Positions 56,544-64,000 of a stretch of DNA of 64,000 bases are shown here, in pieces; within the stretch, counting starts at the first letter, position 1; each line of letters opens with the position of its first letter. This DNA is from Nocardioides marinisabuli. Its GTDB lineage: Bacteria; Actinomycetota; Actinomycetes; Propionibacteriales; Nocardioidaceae. A model generated the notes under the pieces. The model searched no databases, was not told the DNA's origin, and worked only from the letters and a program-made list of their open reading frames with translations. The position numbers and the translations under genes were made by a program. Where the stretch lies: the NCBI RefSeq assembly GCF_013466785.1, contig NZ_CP059163.1:2046001-2110000 (forward strand), read 5' to 3'.

Positions 56544-56906
56544 GGCACCGACGCTAGGAAGCGCTGGCCCCGCCCCTGCTCACCCGGTCGGGTTCGTCCT
56601 GAGGGGTGGAACTGAGGGGTCGAGGGGGTGCATCTGCCCGTTTCACCCGCGAGGATGACCGCAGCGGCCCATCATGGCTGTTGTCTGAGCCCTGGGACAC
56701 CGACCGGTGGTCCGCGGGGCGGGACTCACGCAGTCCGTGCGGGGGGCGCAGCAGCACCCGCGACCACCGGTCGTGGCACGACCGGCTCTCGCGAGTCTGC
56801 ACAAGCATTGGACAGATCGACGCCGCGCGGGACAAACCTCACCTGCGGGGGTGAAAGTCGCGCTCCGGGCCTCGGGGTCGGGGCCGAACACGAGTACGTT
56901 CGAGGG
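56544..56906. other. 363-base gap with a nested inverted repeat
   Basis: No gene is seen. The main structure is a perfect 12-bp inverted repeat CGACCGGTGGTC at 56701-56712 against 56762-56773, enclosing a GGACT/AGTCC hairpin near 56722-56736. The leaderless promoter of the luxR-type gene (TACGTT, 56895-56900) is at the right edge, and the LLM promoter at the left. Confidence 0.6.
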
Positions 56907-57556
56907 GTGTCTACCTCTCGTCCCGTCCGTGTGGCCCTCATCGACAACTACGAGGTGTCCGTCGCGGGTCTGCGGGCGCTCCTGGCTCCCTTCTCCGGAC
57001 GGGTGCACCTCCTGGAGCTCCGCTCGGCGATGAACAAGCCGTCCGCGGTCGACGTGATCCTCTACGAGCCCGTGCGGCAGTCCCCGACCACGCAGGGGAT
57101 GCTGCGCGACCTGGTCCGCGCCTCGCAGAAGCAGGCGATCGTCTACTCCTGGCGCGACCAGGAGGGGCGAGCTGCGCGGGTCGTTCGCAGGTCACCTGTC
57201 CAAGGCCCTCCCGGTCGCCGAGCTGGTCTCGGCGCTCGAGGGGATGGCCGACGGCAGCGACATGACCGTGCGCCGCCGGATGCCGGCCGACCCGGGCCCG
57301 CTCAGCATCGTGGCCCGCTCCTCGGTGGCCGAACTACGAGCTGACCCCGCGCGAGGCCGAGATCCTCGCCCTGGTCACCCAGGGCCTGACGAACTCCGAG
57401 ATCGGCGGGCAGCTCTACCTGAGCATCAACTCGGTCAAGACCTACATCCGCGCGGCCTACCGCAAGATAGAGGTGACCCGTCGCGCGCAGGCCGTGGCCT
57501 GGGGCATGGAGCACGGTCTGGCCCCGTTGAGCGAGCGCCAGCCGGTCGGCGTCTGA
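56907..57556 (+). pseudogene. LuxR-type response regulator, broken by two one-base insertions
   Basis: The gene starts at GTG 56907, 6 bases after TACGTT. The first frame gives a receiver-like domain (VALIDNYEVSVAGLRALL, VDVILYEP). Near 57168 (GGGGC) an extra base shifts to GSFAGHLSKALPVAELVSAL. Near 57331-57334 (GAAC) a second extra base shifts to YELTPREAEILALVTQGLTN, the LuxR helix-turn-helix, which ends GLAPLSERQPVGV at 57556. Removing both bases gives a continuous protein of about 215 residues. The receiver lacks the full acidic pocket, as in atypical regulators. Both breaks may be sequence errors. Confidence 0.82.
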
Positions 57557-57565
57557 GACGATCTC

Positions 57566-57599
57566 CCTTTGGGCACCGAGAAAGCCCGAAAGGTTTGTT
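57566..57599 (+). terminator. Intrinsic terminator after the luxR-type gene
   Basis: CCTTTGGGC (57566-57574) pairs with GCCC-G-AAAGG (57584-57593), one bulged base, 9-base loop, followed by TTTGTT. It lies 10 bases after the stop codon, a proper stem plus U-tract. Confidence 0.72.
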
Positions 57600-57610
57600 A
57601 GTCTCCTCCG

Positions 57611-57736
57611 CGAACGTACGAGGTTCACTCCTCGACCGGGTGAAGCATCACCAGCGCCGGGTGATTTCGATACGTCTGCGTGTGGCCTCGAGCCGCACCC
57701 CACACGGTGGGCCCCGACGCTAGCGGGGCCCACCGT
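57611..57736 (+). ncRNA. Possible small RNA between luxR-type gene and tRNA-Lys
   Basis: TGTTAGTCT (57596-57604) looks like an extended -10 element. The following 125 bases have no frame of note but can form CGAGG/CCTCG (57619-57634), GGTGA/TCACC (57639-57652) and the strong hairpin at 57704-57736. No -35 is visible, because the preceding terminator hairpin occupies that place. Read-through structure or chance is also possible. Confidence 0.25.
57704..57736. terminator. 13-bp hairpin downstream of tRNA-Lys
   Basis: The arms ACGGTGGGCCCCG (57704-57716) and its exact complement (57724-57736) surround a 7-base loop. Reading leftward it lies 76 bases after the 3' end of the tRNA gene and is the likely terminator of that transcript. 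The arm repeats 12 bases (CGGTGGGCCCCG) found at the tRNA 3' end at 57809-57820. Confidence 0.7.
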
Positions 57737-57811
57737 CGTGGTTCTCAGGCACTCAGATGCCTTGTTCCCCCGCCCGGACGGTCCCAAACCTGGGAGACGT
57801 GGTCACGTCGG

Positions 57812-57884
57812 TGGGCCCCGTGGGACTCGAACCCACAACCAAGAGATTAAAAGTCTCCTGCTCTGCCAATTGAGCTAGAGGCCC
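57812..57884 (-). tRNA. tRNA-Lys (anticodon TTT)
   Basis: This 73-base gene reads leftward. The acceptor GGGCCTC (57884-57878) pairs with GGGGCCC, including one G-U pair; the D-arm AGCTCAATTGGCAGAGC, the anticodon stem GGAGA/TCTCT around a CTTTTAA loop, and the T-arm GTGGGTTCGAGTCCCAC are all canonical. The discriminator is A and CCA is not encoded. A -10 element TAGCAT lies about 11 bases upstream (57901-57896). Confidence 0.97.
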
Positions 57885-58073
57885 GCGCACGCCGGATGCT
57901 ACCGAGGTGTCGCGCGGGCCGAGAAGTCAGGCGCAGCCGGTGGGCGACGTGGTCGTACGGCCGCAGTCCGCACAACCCCGAACAGCCCGGAGACCGTGAA
58001 CGTCTGCGCGGTGGGCCCGCGGTCGCGACGATGACGTCGTCGCACGAGCGGCCGGGACCCGAGGAGATCACCC

Positions 58074-58874
58074 ATGCGCATGACGAGCACCCGAGGCGCC
58101 GTGGTGGCCCTGGCCGTGGCGCTGGCCGCCTCGCCCCTGGGCTCGGCCACGGCCACCGAGGAGCCTGCGACCGCTCCCGTCCACGGGAGCCTCCTGGGCG
58201 TGGCCACGGGCGTCGGTGGGCTCTGCGCGACCACGTGCACCCGCCCCAAGGACGTCGACCACAGGATCCGCGTCGACTTCGGGACCGGTCGTTTCGCGAC
58301 CGACGACCCCGTGCCCCCGGGCAGCTACACGCTCTGGATGTCCGACGGCTGGGCCACCCACGAGAGCTGCACCGACATCGACTGCGGCAACCACCTGGCC
58401 AAGGGCTTCTACCTGCAGGAGCTGCCGAGCGGTCTCTACACGGGCACCGCGGTCGAGGAGGAGGCCACCCGCTTCGTCGTGCCGGTCCAGACCGAGACCG
58501 ACGCGCAGCCGACCGACCTCGGCACGCTCGACACGTTCTCGGGGTCGGCGGGCCTGACGGGTCCGACCTACTACTACAGCTCCTCGGCCAAGGGCTCGCC
58601 CACGACCGGCATCAGGCGCTCGGTCGGCCACATCGACGTGCCCCGGGGGTCCAGGACGATCATCGAGACCACCGGGTGCGGCGGGAGGAAGTACCGCTGG
58701 AGCGACGTCTCGAGGGGACCGGGCGGCGGCACGTGGGAGTGGCGGGACGACGCAGCCTCGCAGCGCTACGGGAGGACCATGAGGGTCCAGGTGTTCCTTC
58801 GGGACGAGGGCGAGCCGAGACGGGCGATCTCCAGGGCCTACAAGGTCGGCCTGGCGTGGGACGAGACGTGCTGA
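58074..58874 (+). CDS. Secreted hypothetical protein
   Basis: This 266-residue protein has a signal peptide (cut near 27, SATATEE) and eight Cys in the mature part, including CATTC and ESCTDIDCGNH, suggesting disulfides outside the cell. No family is recognised. GAGGAG is 8 bases before the ATG; a second ATG is two codons on. A 7-bp dyad GCGACGA/TCGTCGC at 58025-58043 lies just upstream. It is convergent with the DUF2254 gene, with no gap. Confidence 0.7.
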   Translation: MRMTSTRGAVVALAVALAASPLGSATATEEPATAPVHGSLLGVATGVGGLCATTCTRPKDVDHRIRVDFGTGRFATDDPVPPGSYTLWMSDGWATHESCTDIDCGNHLAKGFYLQELPSGLYTGTAVEEEATRFVVPVQTETDAQPTDLGTLDTFSGSAGLTGPTYYYSSSAKGSPTTGIRRSVGHIDVPRGSRTIIETTGCGGRKYRWSDVSRGPGGGTWEWRDDAASQRYGRTMRVQVFLRDEGEPRRAISRAYKVGLAWDETC

Positions 58875-60185
58875 TCAGGCGTTGTGCCACGCCAGGTAGG
58901 CGTCGCGGACCCGTTGGCGGTCGCGCTCGGGCACGTCGGCGTCCTCGACCATGCTGCGCACCAGCTCGGCCTGCGTGCGCAGGGCGGCGACCGCCTCGGG
59001 GCGGTGCAGGTGGTCGATCGACTGCTCGACCTGGTGGATGACGTCGAGCAGGTAGATCAGCACGGCCGGGTCCTCGGCGGAGACGAGGCGAACCTCGTCG
59101 AAGGCCAGGCCCACGAGCATCGCGTACGTCGTGGCGTGCGGCACGAGCAGCACCTGGCCCCGCTCGCCCGCCAGGTGCTGGGCCGGGGGGACGCGGCACA
59201 GCAGGTCCGCCAGCACGGTGCCGGTGTGCGAGATCGCGTCGTGCGCCGTCGTGGGGTCGTTGACACCCGGTGACATCGCCTTGAGCGCCACGTCGGCCAG
59301 CTGGCGCACGCCGTAGGCGACGTCCTGCTGCATCGTGCGGGTCTCACCGACCATGACCGCGGCGCGGATCGAGTCGTGGACCGTCTCGTCGTCCACCGGC
59401 GGCCAGACCCGGCACACGGGGGTGTTCTGGATGGCGTAGCGCCCGGCGAACGTCTCCAGCCGCGCACGCGAGCCCGGAGGCAGCACCTGCAGCAACCGGT
59501 CGAAGTCGACGTTCTCCACCCAGCCGTACGAGGTGAAGCGCACCACCGTGGCGTCCTCGGGCAGGTCGCCGTCCCCGCCCCCCAGCTGGCGGTCCGAGTC
59601 GGGGTCCGGGTCGGGGTCCGGGTCGGGCCAGCCGCTGCTGGCCTGCTGCAGCGCCTCCTGGGTGACCCGGTGCAGGATCTTGGAGACGTCCATCGAGTGC
59701 GCACCGTGGTTGATGAACGCGATGATCGCGAGCACGGAGGCGATGCCCAGCAGCACCGCCAGCAGGATGGAGACGCTCGGGACGATCGGCTCCTCGGTGC
59801 CCTCCAGCGAGCTGCGCACGGCGCGCAGGACCACCAGGCAGTAGGTGAACGTCCCGATGACCAGGCCCATCACCCGCTTGTTGAACGGGTCGCGGAACAT
59901 GCCGTGCACCACGCGCGGCGAGTACTGGCTCGAGGCCAGCGAGATCAGCAGCAGGCTCACCGAGAAGGCGATGCCGGCGAAGCTCAGGGTCGCGCCCGCG
60001 ACGGTGGTCAGGACGGTCCGTGCGCTGTCGACCGTCGCGGTCAGGCGGGGGTCGATGCCGGTGACCTGGGCGTCGACCGCCAGCATCGCCTGGCCCAGCA
60101 CCGCACCGCCCAGCACGCAGAGCATCGGCACGAAGAAGAGGCTGCTGCGGACGCGGGACCCCAGGGCTGTGATGCGGCTCACCAT
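58875..60185 (-). CDS. DUF2254 membrane protein
   Basis: This 436-residue protein has four membrane segments in the first 190 residues (SLFFVPMLCVLGGAVLGQAML, TVAGATLSFAGIAFSVSLLL, VMGLVIGTFTYCLVVL, VSILLAVLLGIASVLAIIAF). A soluble C-terminal domain contains MSPGVNDPTTAHDAI, the DUF2254 hallmark. A PDPDPDPDPDSD linker joins them. The ATG at 60185 is 7 bases after TAGCCT on its strand; the longer frame to 60287 is not supported. Function is unknown. Confidence 0.86.
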   Translation of the reverse strand: MVSRITALGSRVRSSLFFVPMLCVLGGAVLGQAMLAVDAQVTGIDPRLTATVDSARTVLTTVAGATLSFAGIAFSVSLLLISLASSQYSPRVVHGMFRDPFNKRVMGLVIGTFTYCLVVLRAVRSSLEGTEEPIVPSVSILLAVLLGIASVLAIIAFINHGAHSMDVSKILHRVTQEALQQASSGWPDPDPDPDPDSDRQLGGGDGDLPEDATVVRFTSYGWVENVDFDRLLQVLPPGSRARLETFAGRYAIQNTPVCRVWPPVDDETVHDSIRAAVMVGETRTMQQDVAYGVRQLADVALKAMSPGVNDPTTAHDAISHTGTVLADLLCRVPPAQHLAGERGQVLLVPHATTYAMLVGLAFDEVRLVSAEDPAVLIYLLDVIHQVEQSIDHLHRPEAVAALRTQAELVRSMVEDADVPERDRQRVRDAYLAWHNA

Positions 60186-60325
60186 GCACGGCAGGCTAGC
60201 GAAGGGAGGCCTCACCCTGCCTGCGCGAAGGGGTGGCGCCGGTCCCGACGCTGCCCGCGCGCGGCGGCTTCCTGCCCGCCTGAGCACCGGTGCACGACGT
60301 CCGCCCCTCGCACTAGGGTGCGGCC

Positions 60326-61144
60326 ATGACCAGTCCCGGACCCGAGGCCACCACCACCCACGACGGGCCGCTGCGCGTCGAGCGCGACGGCCACGTGGAG
60401 ACGTGGACGATCGACCTGCCCGAGCAGCGCAACCCGATCTCGGGGCCCGACGTGGTCGCGGCCTTCGTCGAGCACACCGCGCGTGTCGACCGTGACCAGG
60501 AGGTGCGCGCGGTGATCCTGACCGGGGCCGGCTCCGCCTTCTCCGCCGGCGGCAACGTGCACGAGATGGCCGAGCGGCGCGGGATGTTCTCCGGGGCGCC
60601 GTACGAGCAGCGCAACGGCTACCGCCACGGCATCCAGCAGATCCCGCTCGCGCTGCGTCGCTGCGAGGTCCCGCTGATCGCCGCCGTCAACGGTCCCGCG
60701 GTCGGTGCGGGCTGCGACCTGGCGATGATGTGCGACCTGCGCATCGCCTCGACCAAGGCGTTCTTCGCCGAGTCCTTCGTGCAGCTCGGCATCATCCCCG
60801 GCGACGGCGGGGCCTGGTTCCTGACCCGGGCGATCGGCCCGGCCCGCGCCGCCGAGATGGCCCTGACCGGGGACCGGGTCGACGCCGCCACCGCGCTGGA
60901 GTGGGGTCTGGTCTCGCAGGTCGTCGAGCCGGAGGCGCTCCTCGACACCGCCCGCGACCTCGCCGCGCGGGTCGCCAAGAACCCGCCGCACGCCACCCGG
61001 ATGGCCAAGAAGCTGATCCAGGAGTCGCAGCAGCGCGACCTCGAGGGCGTCCTCGAGCTGAGCGCGGCGATGCAGGCGATCTCGCACCACACCCAGGCCC
61101 ACACCGACGCGGTGCAGGCGTTCGTGGAGCGCACGCGCCGCTAG
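60326..61144 (+). CDS. Crotonase/enoyl-CoA hydratase family protein
   Basis: This 272-residue crotonase has the CoA-ester oxyanion loop (SAFSAGGNVHEM, AVNGPAVGAGCDLAMMCD). The two hydratase glutamates are not kept: Asp131 replaces the first and Phe151, in FAESFVQLG, the second. It may therefore be an isomerase or another crotonase activity rather than a 2-enoyl-CoA hydratase. TAGGGT (60314-60319) is 6 bases before the ATG, so the mRNA is likely leaderless. Confidence 0.86.
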   Translation: MTSPGPEATTTHDGPLRVERDGHVETWTIDLPEQRNPISGPDVVAAFVEHTARVDRDQEVRAVILTGAGSAFSAGGNVHEMAERRGMFSGAPYEQRNGYRHGIQQIPLALRRCEVPLIAAVNGPAVGAGCDLAMMCDLRIASTKAFFAESFVQLGIIPGDGGAWFLTRAIGPARAAEMALTGDRVDAATALEWGLVSQVVEPEALLDTARDLAARVAKNPPHATRMAKKLIQESQQRDLEGVLELSAAMQAISHHTQAHTDAVQAFVERTRR

Positions 61145-61161
61145 TCACCCATACTCACCGG

Positions 61162-62824
61162 GTGAAGACGTTCGTTCCCCGCCGCGCCGCCTCCCTGGTG
61201 GCGGCGCTCGCGGTCTCGGTCCCCCTGCTCGCTGCGCTGACCACGGCGCCCACCTCGTCCGCGGCGGCCGTGCCTGCTGCGGCTCCCGCGGCGAGCACGT
61301 CGGCCGCGGCGAGGGAGGTGCCGACCATCCGGTGGCGCTCGTGCCGCGGCTTCGACTGCGGTCGCGTCGACGTGCCGCTCGACCACGACCGCCCCGACGG
61401 CGCCACCCTCACGCTCGCGCTGCGGCGGGTGCCGGCCCGCAAGCCGGCCCGGCGCCTGGGGGCCGTCTTCGTCAACCCGGGCGGCCCGGGCGGCTCGCCG
61501 CCGGTTCGCGCCCTGGGCGGCCGACCTGCTGGGACGCCGGGTCACCAACCGGCTCGACGTCATCGGCATCGACCCCCGCGGCGTCGGGGGGAGCAGCCAC
61601 CTCACGTGCCGGGGGCGCAGCGACACGGCGTACCCGAGCGTCGGCTTCCCCGACACCCGGCGCCAGGTCCGCGACTGGCTGGCCTTCGACACCACCGTGC
61701 AGCGGCTGTGCGACCGGCGCATCGCCGACCACATGAGCACCGCCGACACCGCGCGCGACATGGACCTGGTGCGCCAGGCGCTCGGTGACGAGCAGGCCAG
61801 CTTCTTCGGGGCGTCGTACGGCTCGGTGCTGGGCGCGACCTGGGTGTCGATGTTCCCCGGCACGGTGCGCGCCGCGGTCGTCGACAGCGTGCTCGACCCG
61901 GTGGCCTGGACCACCGGTCGCGACCTGCCCGACGGCACCCCCGGCTCGAGCCTGCCGATCAGCGCCCGCCTCGGCAGCGAGGTCGGGTCGCGCGACGCCC
62001 TCGAGGCCGGGCTCGCCGAGTGCGACGAGGCCGGCCGTCGCGCCTGCCGGCTCGCCGGCGACGCCCTGGGCCGCTGGGACGCGGTCGCGGCGCGGCTGCG
62101 CTCCGACCGGGCCGCCGCCCGTCGGGTGGGGCTGTCCTACTCCGACTTCGTCGGCACCACGCTGGGCATGCTCTACGGCGGCGACCTCTGGTACATCGCC
62201 GAGTTCGCCTTCCAGGCCGAGAAGCAGCTCTCACGCCTGGCGGGCCGACCGACCTCCGACGAGCCGGCGGCCCCTGACGGGACGCTGGGACGCACCGTGC
62301 GCGAGGTGCGCGCGGAGCTGGCGCGCTCGCCGTACCCGGGCCCGTACGCCGCGGTGGCCGGTCGCAGCCGGCAGCAGCGGCTCTGGTTCGACGGCAGCAC
62401 CCACGGGGTGATGTGCTCCGACTCGCTCAACCCGACCGGCACCGCGGCCTGGAGCGAGGCCGCGGAGCGCACCCGGGCCGCCGGCGGCGCCGACTTCGGC
62501 CCGTCCTGGACCTGGCTGTCCTCGGCCTGCTCGGCCTGGCCGGGGTCGGGCGAGGACGCCTACCGCGGGCCGTTCACGATGCCCGACGCCGAGCGGCTGC
62601 TGATCGTCAGCAACCGCCACGACCCGGCCACCCCGCTCAGCGGCGCGCTGGCCCTGCAGCAGCTGATGCCGGGCTCGCGGCTGGTGACGACCGGCGACAC
62701 CGGGCACGTCGCGACCGGCGCCAACCGGTGCGCCACCGAGGTCGTGCGCGACGTGCTGCGCACCGCGGAGAGCCCCGCCGAGGACGTCGTCTGCACCCGC
62801 GAGCGGGAGCCGTTCACACGCTGA
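61162..62824 (+). pseudogene. Secreted alpha/beta hydrolase (TAP-like, S33), one-base frame break
   Basis: GTG 61162 starts a signal peptide (ending about SSAAAVPAAA) and WRSCRGFDCGRVDVPLDH, the start typical of exported tripeptidyl-aminopeptidase-like proteins. After FVNPGGPGGS, near 61495-61505, the frame shifts by +1 and continues FAPWAADLLGRRVTNRLDVI, nucleophile elbow GASYGS, and the TAP C-terminal domain SNRHDPATPLSG with a late His in GDTGHVATG. All catalytic parts are present, so a single extra base in CGCCGCCGG is the only defect. It may be a sequence error. Confidence 0.85.
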
Positions 62825-62845
62825 TCCACAAAAAGACGCCCTCGA

Positions 62846-63058
62846 TTGGTTTGCACACGGGGTGGGCGCGGTAGTGTTAGCCCCAGCAACAGATGCAAGT
62901 TCCAGCAGGTCGACGCCAGCGGAGTTTGTGATCCAACGGCGTTTCAGCTTGTACGGGTCCTGCCAAGGTCAAAGCAAGTCGGAGCGACGTGTCACCGCAT
63001 CAAGTTTGCCGGGCCGTCGAAGTGACGGTCCTCGCTTTGACTAAGGAGTACCAAGCAC
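62846..63058 (+). promoter_or_regulatory. Cold-shock gene promoter and long 5' leader
   Basis: A TAGTGT -10 (62872-62877) is preceded by TTGGTTTGCAC in the -35 area. The predicted leader of about 175 bases is AT-richer than average and ends with AAGGAG 10 bases before the ATG. Long structured leaders are usual for cspA-type genes and control translation by temperature. Confidence 0.6.
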
Positions 63059-63262
63059 ATGGCACAGGGCACCGTTAAGTGGTTCAACGCCGAGAAGGGT
63101 TTCGGCTTCATTGCGCAGGAGGACGGCGGCGACGACGTCTTCGTGCACTACTCGGCGATCCAGACCCAGGGCTACAAGTCCCTGGACGAGAACCAGAAGG
63201 TCGAGTTCGACGTCACGCAGGGCCCCAAGGGCCCGCAGGCGGAGAACGTTCGCCCCGTCTGA
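63059..63262 (+). CDS. cspA: Cold-shock protein
   Basis: This 67-residue single-stranded nucleic-acid binding protein is an OB-fold RNA chaperone. RNP1 KGFGFI is at 13-18 and RNP2 DVFVHY at 26-31; the rest matches CspA throughout. A terminator follows after 40 bases. Confidence 0.97.
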   Translation: MAQGTVKWFNAEKGFGFIAQEDGGDDVFVHYSAIQTQGYKSLDENQKVEFDVTQGPKGPQAENVRPV

Positions 63263-63302
63263 TTCAGGACGTCACCGGCAGCTAGCCGGTAGCACCACGA
63301 CG

Positions 63303-63330
63303 AGGCCCCACCCGGCGACGGGTGGGGCCT
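63303..63330 (+). terminator. Intrinsic terminator after cspA
   Basis: Perfect 11-bp arms AGGCCCCACCC (63303-63313) and its complement (63320-63330) surround a 6-base loop, followed by TCGTCC. It is a strong GC stem with a weak U-tract. Confidence 0.8.
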
Positions 63331-63452
63331 TCGTCCATTTCGCGCCACCGCTCGTCACGGTTGGGTACGCCGGTGAGCGGGTTGCTGAGTTTTGGCCCAG
63401 AATCTGGCCGGTGGGGGTTTGCTTGGCACACCGGTCGGGCACTCTGGTCCCG

Positions 63453-63644
63453 ATGGACATCCACGAGCTGAGCGGAGGAAGGGTGCACGACCAGTTCGAC
63501 GTGTCGCTCGAGGACTCCGACCTGCTCGGGGAGGTCGAGCTGACCACCAACCTCATCATCGCCGCCTCGGAGTCCGAGGACCACCTGAGCCAGGTCGAGA
63601 TCGACGAGATCCTCGGGGTCGCACTCCAGCGCGACGCCTCCTGA
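63453..63644 (+). CDS. Small acidic protein of unknown function
   Basis: This 63-residue acidic protein (VHDQFDVSLEDSDLLGEVEL, ending VALQRDAS) starts at ATG 63453; GTG 63483 with GGAGGA close by is an alternative giving 53 residues. It matches no family I recognise. Coding is supported by its position between two terminators and good codon use. The promoter is unclear (CACTCT 7 bases before the ATG). Confidence 0.55.
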   Translation: MDIHELSGGRVHDQFDVSLEDSDLLGEVELTTNLIIAASESEDHLSQVEIDEILGVALQRDAS

Positions 63645-63662
63645 GCGTCGTACCGTCCGGCA

Positions 63663-63684
63663 CCTGCTCCCATCGGGGAGCAGG
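63663..63684 (+). terminator. Intrinsic terminator before the csoR-like gene
   Basis: The 9-bp perfect arms CCTGCTCCC (63663-63671) and GGGAGCAGG (63676-63684) with a 4-base loop are followed by TTCTTCGTGCTT, a proper stem plus T-rich tail. Confidence 0.85.
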
Positions 63685-63694
63685 TTCTTCGTGC

Positions 63695-63722
63695 TTGCAT
63701 TCATACCGTAGGGGGGTACCCT
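63695..63722 (+). promoter_or_regulatory. csoR-like promoter with overlapping CsoR-type operator
   Basis: TTGCAT (63695-63700), 16 bases, TACCCT (63717-63722) form a good promoter. Inside it ATACCGTAGGGGGGTACCCT has the G-tract and flanking TACC/GGTA of CsoR-family operators. Bound apo-protein would cover the promoter, so the gene should be self-repressed. Confidence 0.65.
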
Positions 63723-63728
63723 ATGAGC

Positions 63729-64000
63729 ATGGTTGAGCACCAGCACGGGTACCTGCATCGCAAGGACGACTACCTCGCACGGCTGCGCCGCATCGAGGGG
63801 CAGGCCCGCGGCCTGCAGCGGATGGTCGAGGAGGAGCAGTACTGCATCGACATCCTGACCCAGGTCTCGGCCATGACGAAGGCGCTGCAGGCGGTCTCGC
63901 TGGGGCTGCTCGACGAGCACATGCACCACTGCGTGGCCGACGCCGCCCGCGCCGGCGAGGCCGAGGGGCGCGCCAAGATCGACGAGGCCGTCGCCGCCAT
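63729..64000 (+). CDS. CsoR/RcnR-family metal-sensing repressor, cut by window edge
   Basis: About 90 residues are visible. DYLARLRRIEGQARGLQRMV is the conserved first helix. The metal ligands of the Cu(I) sensor are present as Cys in EEQYCIDI and His/Cys in EHMHHCV, the C-H-C pattern of CsoR. The ATG at 63729 is 6 bases after the -10, so transcription is probably leaderless; an in-frame ATG at 63723 overlaps the -10. The gene it controls lies beyond the window. Confidence 0.85.
   Translation, partial: MVEHQHGYLHRKDDYLARLRRIEGQARGLQRMVEEEQYCIDILTQVSAMTKALQAVSLGLLDEHMHHCVADAARAGEAEGRAKIDEAVAA

Noticed and set aside
56885..56902. A second SOS-box-like dyad CGAAC-N8-GTTCG before the luxR-type gene
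   Set aside because: The spacing between half-sites is 8, not 4, so LexA would not fit it; it overlaps the -10 by chance.
57704..57820. att-site pair formed by the 12-base repeat of the tRNA-Lys 3' end
   Set aside because: The repeats are only about 100 bases apart with no integrase or cargo between; kept only as a remark.

Overview
The window is about 64 kb of very GC-rich DNA (roughly 70% or more by eye). It has the gene content of a free-living actinobacterium: Lsr2, ClpC, an F420-type LLM oxidoreductase, a DUF3180 protein, an actinobacterial LexA box and many leaderless promoters. The order ppa / dacB / zincin / tilS / hpt / ftsH / folE-P-B-K / DUF3180 / Rossmann-DUF2520 / panC / panD / coaX / lsr2 / clpC / mutY matches the backbone known from Mycobacterium tuberculosis (Rv3628 down to Rv3587c). 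Product style suggests Nocardioidaceae or a relative; that assignment is inference.

Layout. 0-9 kb: end of a metal-receptor-like gene, a fused isobutyryl-CoA mutase (icmF) with a MarR regulator and a perfect palindromic operator, then an OYE / DapB-like / SDR / MBL operon preceded by two KstR-like boxes. 9-13 kb: TPP riboswitch and thiBPQ thiamine transporter. 13-20.5 kb: PAP2 protein, acyl-CoA oxidase, ppa, dacB, zincin, tilS. 20.5-28.7 kb: an accessory block that separates tilS from hpt. It holds a 1907-residue secreted animal-type heme peroxidase with RTX repeats, a LexA-boxed DUF222/HNH gene and a frameshifted Ig-like secreted protein. 28.7-34.5 kb: hpt, ftsH, folate genes and DUF3180 on one strand. 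34.5-43 kb: a coiled-coil protein, a GNAT, a glycine-betaine-type ABC importer with a divergent ATPase gene, and a glycosyltransferase / sulfotransferase / glycosyltransferase group. 43-49 kb: CoA and NAD synthesis (panC, panD, nadB, nadC, coaX). 49-54 kb: lsr2, clpC, mutY. 54-64 kb: mixed genes, a LuxR-type gene with two indels, tRNA-Lys, DUF2254, a crotonase, a secreted hydrolase with an indel, a cold-shock gene and the start of a csoR-like gene.

How it works together. The plus-strand core is a cofactor block (folate, pantothenate/CoA, NAD) beside purine salvage, tRNA modification and proteolysis genes. Lipid and acyl-CoA functions cluster on the left. Cell-surface and secreted functions make up the accessory parts.

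Three things stand out. First, about twenty start codons lie 6-8 bases after a TANNNT -10 element, including a face-to-face divergent pair (opuCA/opuCB) whose start codons are 3 bases apart. Second, four unrelated intergenic arrays share one design: short repeats arranged as inverted sets around a central hairpin, always at gene 3' ends. Third, five genes (panC, nadB, a luxR-type gene, a hydrolase, an Ig-like protein) carry six single-base frame breaks. These look more like base-level errors than decay, because panC and nadB are core genes with otherwise intact sequence.
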